Assembly (NCBI GenBank): GCA_900317755.1
Contig: ONHZ01000048.1
Location: 1 to 46,815 of the forward strand
DNA: 46,815 nucleotides
Source of the DNA: an uncultured Lachnospiraceae bacterium
GTDB taxonomy: Bacteria > Bacillota > Clostridia > Lachnospirales > Lachnospiraceae
Direction of reading: 5' to 3'
Part shown: in pieces, positions 44,155-46,815 of the stretch
Position numbering within the stretch: the first letter of the stretch is position 1
How the letters are laid out: every line of letters starts with the position of its first letter
Notes under the pieces: model-generated
Told to the model about the DNA's origin: nothing
Databases searched by the model: none
What the model saw: the letters and a program-made list of their open reading frames with translations, nothing else
Program-made: the position numbers and the translations under genes

Positions 44155-45021
44155 TTATTCGCCATGATGCAATATCACCTCAACTACCTCAGGCTCATCA
44201 TTTATTCTAATTGGAAGTATACTGTTCCCAAGTCCCCTGCTGATTATCATGGATGTGTTCTTTTCCCTAAATAAGCCAGCATCATACTTTGGAAATAGCC
44301 CCTGATTAGGCGCAGCTACACCTCCTATAAACGGGAGCCTTATCTGTCCGCCATGCGTATGCCCTGCAAGTACAAGATCAACATCTTCATCGACATAATC
44401 TTCAAATAGCTCCGGCCTGTGAGAAAGCAGTATATTATATTCGTCCGGTTCTTTCAAATTTTCTAATAAAGATTTTGCATCATGTTGAATTAATTCATCA
44501 TCTTTTCTCACATATTCCGGGTCGTCTATTCCAATTAGATTAATACTAAGCCCGTCTCTAATTAATTCCAAAGATTTATCATGCAGTATGATAATCTTCT
44601 CCTCTTTCAAAACCTGCTCAAAAGAAGTCCATGTATCGCTCTCCTGAAGCCATGACTCATGATTTCCTGTCACATAGTAACAGGGTGCTATTTTTTCAAG
44701 TTCCATTACAAAGGATAATGCAGTATCTATATCTGTATGTTCAGAATCGATGAAATCTCCCGTAATCACAATGATATCTGGCTTTAAATCCCTTACGATT
44801 GTTACAAGCCTTTTATTCCCCTTGCCAAATTTTGCATTATGAAAGTCCGAAATTTGAACTATTTTAAATCCTTCAAATGAAAACGGAACTTTCTGGGATT
44901 TGATGTCATATTCTGTCACGCCTATGGCAACATTCGAATAAATTAATAGAACAGCCACTACAAAGAGCAATGCTGATATTGTTATTCTTTTCTTCTTTTT
45001 TGAATCCTTCCATTTTTTCAT
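44155..45021 (-). CDS. Membrane-anchored metallophosphoesterase (YkuE/YaeI-like)
   Basis: Calcineurin-like hydrolase, 288 residues. An N-terminal helix (RITISALLFVVAVLLIYSNV) anchors it, and the rest should face outward or lie at the membrane. Metal motifs are complete: IVQISDFHNAKFG (DxH), VITGDFIDSEH (GDxxD), YYVTGNHESW (GNHE) and LVLAGHTHGGQIRLP (GHxH). Relatives of this shape include phospholipid-linked (UDP-diacylglucosamine-type) and unknown-substrate enzymes. The substrate here is unknown. Confidence 0.92.
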   Translation of the reverse strand: MKKWKDSKKKKRITISALLFVVAVLLIYSNVAIGVTEYDIKSQKVPFSFEGFKIVQISDFHNAKFGKGNKRLVTIVRDLKPDIIVITGDFIDSEHTDIDTALSFVMELEKIAPCYYVTGNHESWLQESDTWTSFEQVLKEEKIIILHDKSLELIRDGLSINLIGIDDPEYVRKDDELIQHDAKSLLENLKEPDEYNILLSHRPELFEDYVDEDVDLVLAGHTHGGQIRLPFIGGVAAPNQGLFPKYDAGLFREKNTSMIISRGLGNSILPIRINDEPEVVEVILHHGE

Positions 45022-45070
45022 AAATCTGATGTTCGTATGAATTTTTTCAATGTACTAACAATGTTTAATC

Positions 45071-45289
45071 TCAATGTCTCAATAAATATATCAAAGCCAT
45101 TGTCAATATGATTGCAAGAATTATATTCACGCCATTACACAGCAATATACCTACCAATCCTTTTGAAAACGCCTTGTTTGCATATGTAAGCATAAAATCT
45201 GTACGATTTCTGTTTGCAAATAATATATTGATAAACATACAGAATATGTATACAAATACGTAAAACAGTTTTTTTATTTTTTCTTTCAT
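45071..45289 (-). CDS. Small two-helix membrane protein
   Basis: A 72-residue protein starting MKEKIKKLFYVFVYIFCMFI, with two predicted membrane helices (about 9-25 and 50-70) and a short polar loop. GGAG/AAGG right upstream fixes the ATG at 45289; the longer frame to 45376 overlaps the preceding gene. No family recognised. Its position after the coiled-coil protein suggests a membrane immunity or accessory protein, which is inference. Confidence 0.65.
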   Translation of the reverse strand: MKEKIKKLFYVFVYIFCMFINILFANRNRTDFMLTYANKAFSKGLVGILLCNGVNIILAIILTMALIYLLRH

Positions 45290-45300
45290 ACCTTCTCCAA

Positions 45301-45840
45301 TCATGGTGTATGCCAAATTAATTGATAAATTGGACCTAGCCCATCGCCAAGTCCAATGTCGGCCACGCTTCCGCATTGCTTAATGTCACTAATCCATTGA
45401 CTTTTTAACCCCATGTTTTCTAATACACTTGAACTATAATATCCTAATGCATGTGCATAGAGTTCAGCCGCTATTCTTTCTGCATCCATACCATTACAAG
45501 TAAAGTGATTTCCTTCCGTATTGATAATATTAATAGCAAATCCAAGGCACGCCAATTTTGACATATATTTTGGCTGCATGGGAACCGCAATGTTATCTTT
45601 GCTATATGAATATTCTATATTATTTTCTGTTTTTGTTGCATTTTCAACCTGTTGATCACCATCAGACTGGTTTATGTCACTTATTCTTCTCAATCTATAT
45701 AGCCTGTCATATATAGACTGATATCTGTCCCTCTCCGACTCCAGTTCTGAGATTTTTGCAAGGAGCGCCCTTCTCCTGGCCTCTTCAGCCTCCCTTGCAA
45801 TCCTCTCAGCTTCTAACTGTGCTGCTTCTAAATCATCCAT
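45301..45840 (-). CDS. Uncharacterised protein with N-terminal coiled coil
   Basis: A 179-residue protein. Residues 1-55 form an Ala/Arg/Glu-rich coiled coil (AERIAREAEEARRRALLAKI, then SELESERDRYQSIYDRLYRL) like the N-terminal helix of type VII secretion substrates or partners. After a polar linker the C-terminal 85 residues (LACLGFAINIINTEGNHFTC, AAELYAHALGYYSSSVLE, VADIGLGDGLGPIYQLIW) form a separate domain I do not recognise. It has no signal peptide. AAGGTGA precedes the ATG. A secreted effector is one possibility, but the export and toxin ideas are inference. Confidence 0.6.
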   Translation of the reverse strand: MDDLEAAQLEAERIAREAEEARRRALLAKISELESERDRYQSIYDRLYRLRRISDINQSDGDQQVENATKTENNIEYSYSKDNIAVPMQPKYMSKLACLGFAINIINTEGNHFTCNGMDAERIAAELYAHALGYYSSSVLENMGLKSQWISDIKQCGSVADIGLGDGLGPIYQLIWHTP

Positions 45841-45887
45841 ACATTCACCTTACTATTATCTGAATTCAACACATAATTAACATTTTT

Positions 45888-46688
45888 CTAATAACTCAAT
45901 TTAATACTTGTAATTTTTTGTGTATCCTCATCATAGAAAAATTTTGTCAAAACACCATCTATATACAATTCATAGCATGGATCACCGCCCTCCTCAGAAG
46001 GCGTTTTATCAATATCCTTAGGGTATGCATCAAAGACGTCTTGTACGCTTGAGCCTACATGCAGACCAGCCTTTGTTTTAAACCTTGGAGTAACAAGACG
46101 TATTTCCCCTATATATTCATGTTTTCCTGAATAATCTCTATTTATGCAATTGTAAGTAGTATAACCTACCTCTAAATCCTTATAATAGGCATATGCCCAT
46201 TTACAGAAGCACCCATTCTCTACAAAACCTCCACCAACATGCCCACATGATTCAAGGGGTTCATGATAATATTCATCATCATAGAAAGTACCTATAGTAA
46301 AAGAATATTTTGAATCTGTAACCGTTGCAACGTCATCATATGTTAATTTTGTAAGTCTTTTAAATCCATTAATATATGTGTTATGGCCTGGAAGCAAACT
46401 ATCTACAGAATCTGAAGCATAATCGATGCCACTACTTGAAACAATAGCATTCTCAGTATCGTATCCTGATACAAAGTCACTATAATTTTCATTATCTATC
46501 ACATTCGTACTTTCTTTTGATAAAATTTCATTATTTGTTTTATTTCCAAAAACAGTATTGCTACTGTAGTCAGTCTCTAATGTATTATCACTTATAAGCA
46601 ACCTCCATTTTGTTTTTACACTGATAAGATATCCAATGGAAAAAGATATTATTGCTATCGCCATAACAAAAACCGTCCATCTTTTCAT
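45888..46688 (-). CDS. Uncharacterised membrane-anchored extracytoplasmic protein
   Basis: A 266-residue protein: basic start, one membrane helix (WTVFVMAIAIISFSIGYLI), an unstructured Ser/Asn/Thr-rich stretch, then a beta-rich domain from about residue 115 with RFKTKAGLHVGSSVQDVFDA, a pattern seen in many clostridial surface proteins (T-x-x-G-I-x-V-G-x-S-x-x-D-V). The ATG at 46688 has AAGGGTG 5-6 bases upstream; the GTG at 46703 lies in that site. A paralogue lies immediately upstream. Confidence 0.7.
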   Translation of the reverse strand: MKRWTVFVMAIAIISFSIGYLISVKTKWRLLISDNTLETDYSSNTVFGNKTNNEILSKESTNVIDNENYSDFVSGYDTENAIVSSSGIDYASDSVDSLLPGHNTYINGFKRLTKLTYDDVATVTDSKYSFTIGTFYDDEYYHEPLESCGHVGGGFVENGCFCKWAYAYYKDLEVGYTTYNCINRDYSGKHEYIGEIRLVTPRFKTKAGLHVGSSVQDVFDAYPKDIDKTPSEEGGDPCYELYIDGVLTKFFYDEDTQKITSIKLSY

Positions 46689-46734
46689 TTTTTCACCCTT
46701 CACAATGAATCACGCACCTGCCGCCCCATATCTA

Positions 46735-46815
46735 TTAATAAAATAGTTTTATTTTCGTGATAATTTGTGTTTCTTCATCGAAATAAAACTGTAAAGTAAC
46801 ACCATCAGTAATTAA
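46735..46815 (-). CDS. C-terminal end of a tandem paralogue, cut by window edge
   Basis: The last 26 codons of a gene entering from the right: LITDGVTLQFYFDEETQIIT, then KIKLFY and TAA. This aligns with the end of the neighbouring protein (YIDGVLTKFFYDEDTQKITS, then IKLSY) at about 60 percent identity, so the two genes are a tandem duplication. Confidence 0.75.
   Translation of the reverse strand, partial: LITDGVTLQFYFDEETQIITKIKLFY

Overview
The window looks like a chromosomal segment of a motile, anaerobic, low-GC Firmicute, most likely family Lachnospiraceae (Butyrivibrio/Pseudobutyrivibrio/Roseburia-like). Supporting signs are flagellin with FliS, sigma-28 promoters, a clostridial Tad pilus locus, a V-type ATPase whose c-subunit carries a Na+-type site, MecA, an 8-iron ferredoxin, and strong AGGAGG-type ribosome binding sites. 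Species cannot be fixed from sequence alone. Nearly all genes lie on the minus strand. I see no tRNA, rRNA, CRISPR array, prophage or insertion sequence.

Layout in plus coordinates. 1-4752: Tad/Flp pilus operon read leftwards (tadV, tadZ, tadA, tadB, tadC and the first codons of an Flp pilin cut by the window edge). 5088-10764: late flagellar genes (fliS, fliC and a 1169-residue protein with a FliK-like C-terminus), each transcription unit preceded by a sigma-28 promoter. 10894-14195: a family-2 glycosyltransferase and a large HAD-domain protein, possibly for surface or flagellin glycan. 14293-17005: recR-ybaB-dnaX. 17099-18839: pfkA and divergent greA. 18836-19711: a DUF3021/LytTR pair. 19830-20621: a Fic protein. 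20796-21665: three small unknown genes under a third sigma-28-like promoter. 21900-30697: a nine-gene V-type ATPase operon. 30863-35449: mecA, a GH18 protein, sua5, a degenerate phosphatase and dCMP deaminase. 35687-37661: a plus-strand kinase/P-loop pair. 37876-38598: a DUF1858 protein and a ferredoxin. 38743-42756: trpS, a broken diguanylate cyclase and a UDP-sugar pyrophosphorylase. 42947-46815: an AAA ATPase behind an iteron-like array, a phosphoesterase and a small secreted/membrane cluster containing a tandem paralogue.

The most interesting signal is regulatory. The leaders of fliC, the 1169-residue gene, the small-gene operon and the DUF1858 gene all contain short hairpins that present GGA in the loop (core close to CAnGGAUG), which is the signature of CsrA binding sites. 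In the small-gene operon one such hairpin overlaps an intrinsic terminator lying between promoter and first gene, so the two structures exclude each other: a candidate CsrA-controlled attenuator. Other points of note are five TTTGGAA boxes spaced 10/19/10/19 before an AAA ATPase gene, three ParA/MinD-like proteins without the Walker-A lysine (one fused to a Ser/Thr kinase), an LMW phosphatase whose catalytic Cys is replaced by Glu, three consecutive stem-loops between atpB and atpD, and a diguanylate cyclase broken by a stop codon plus a deletion.
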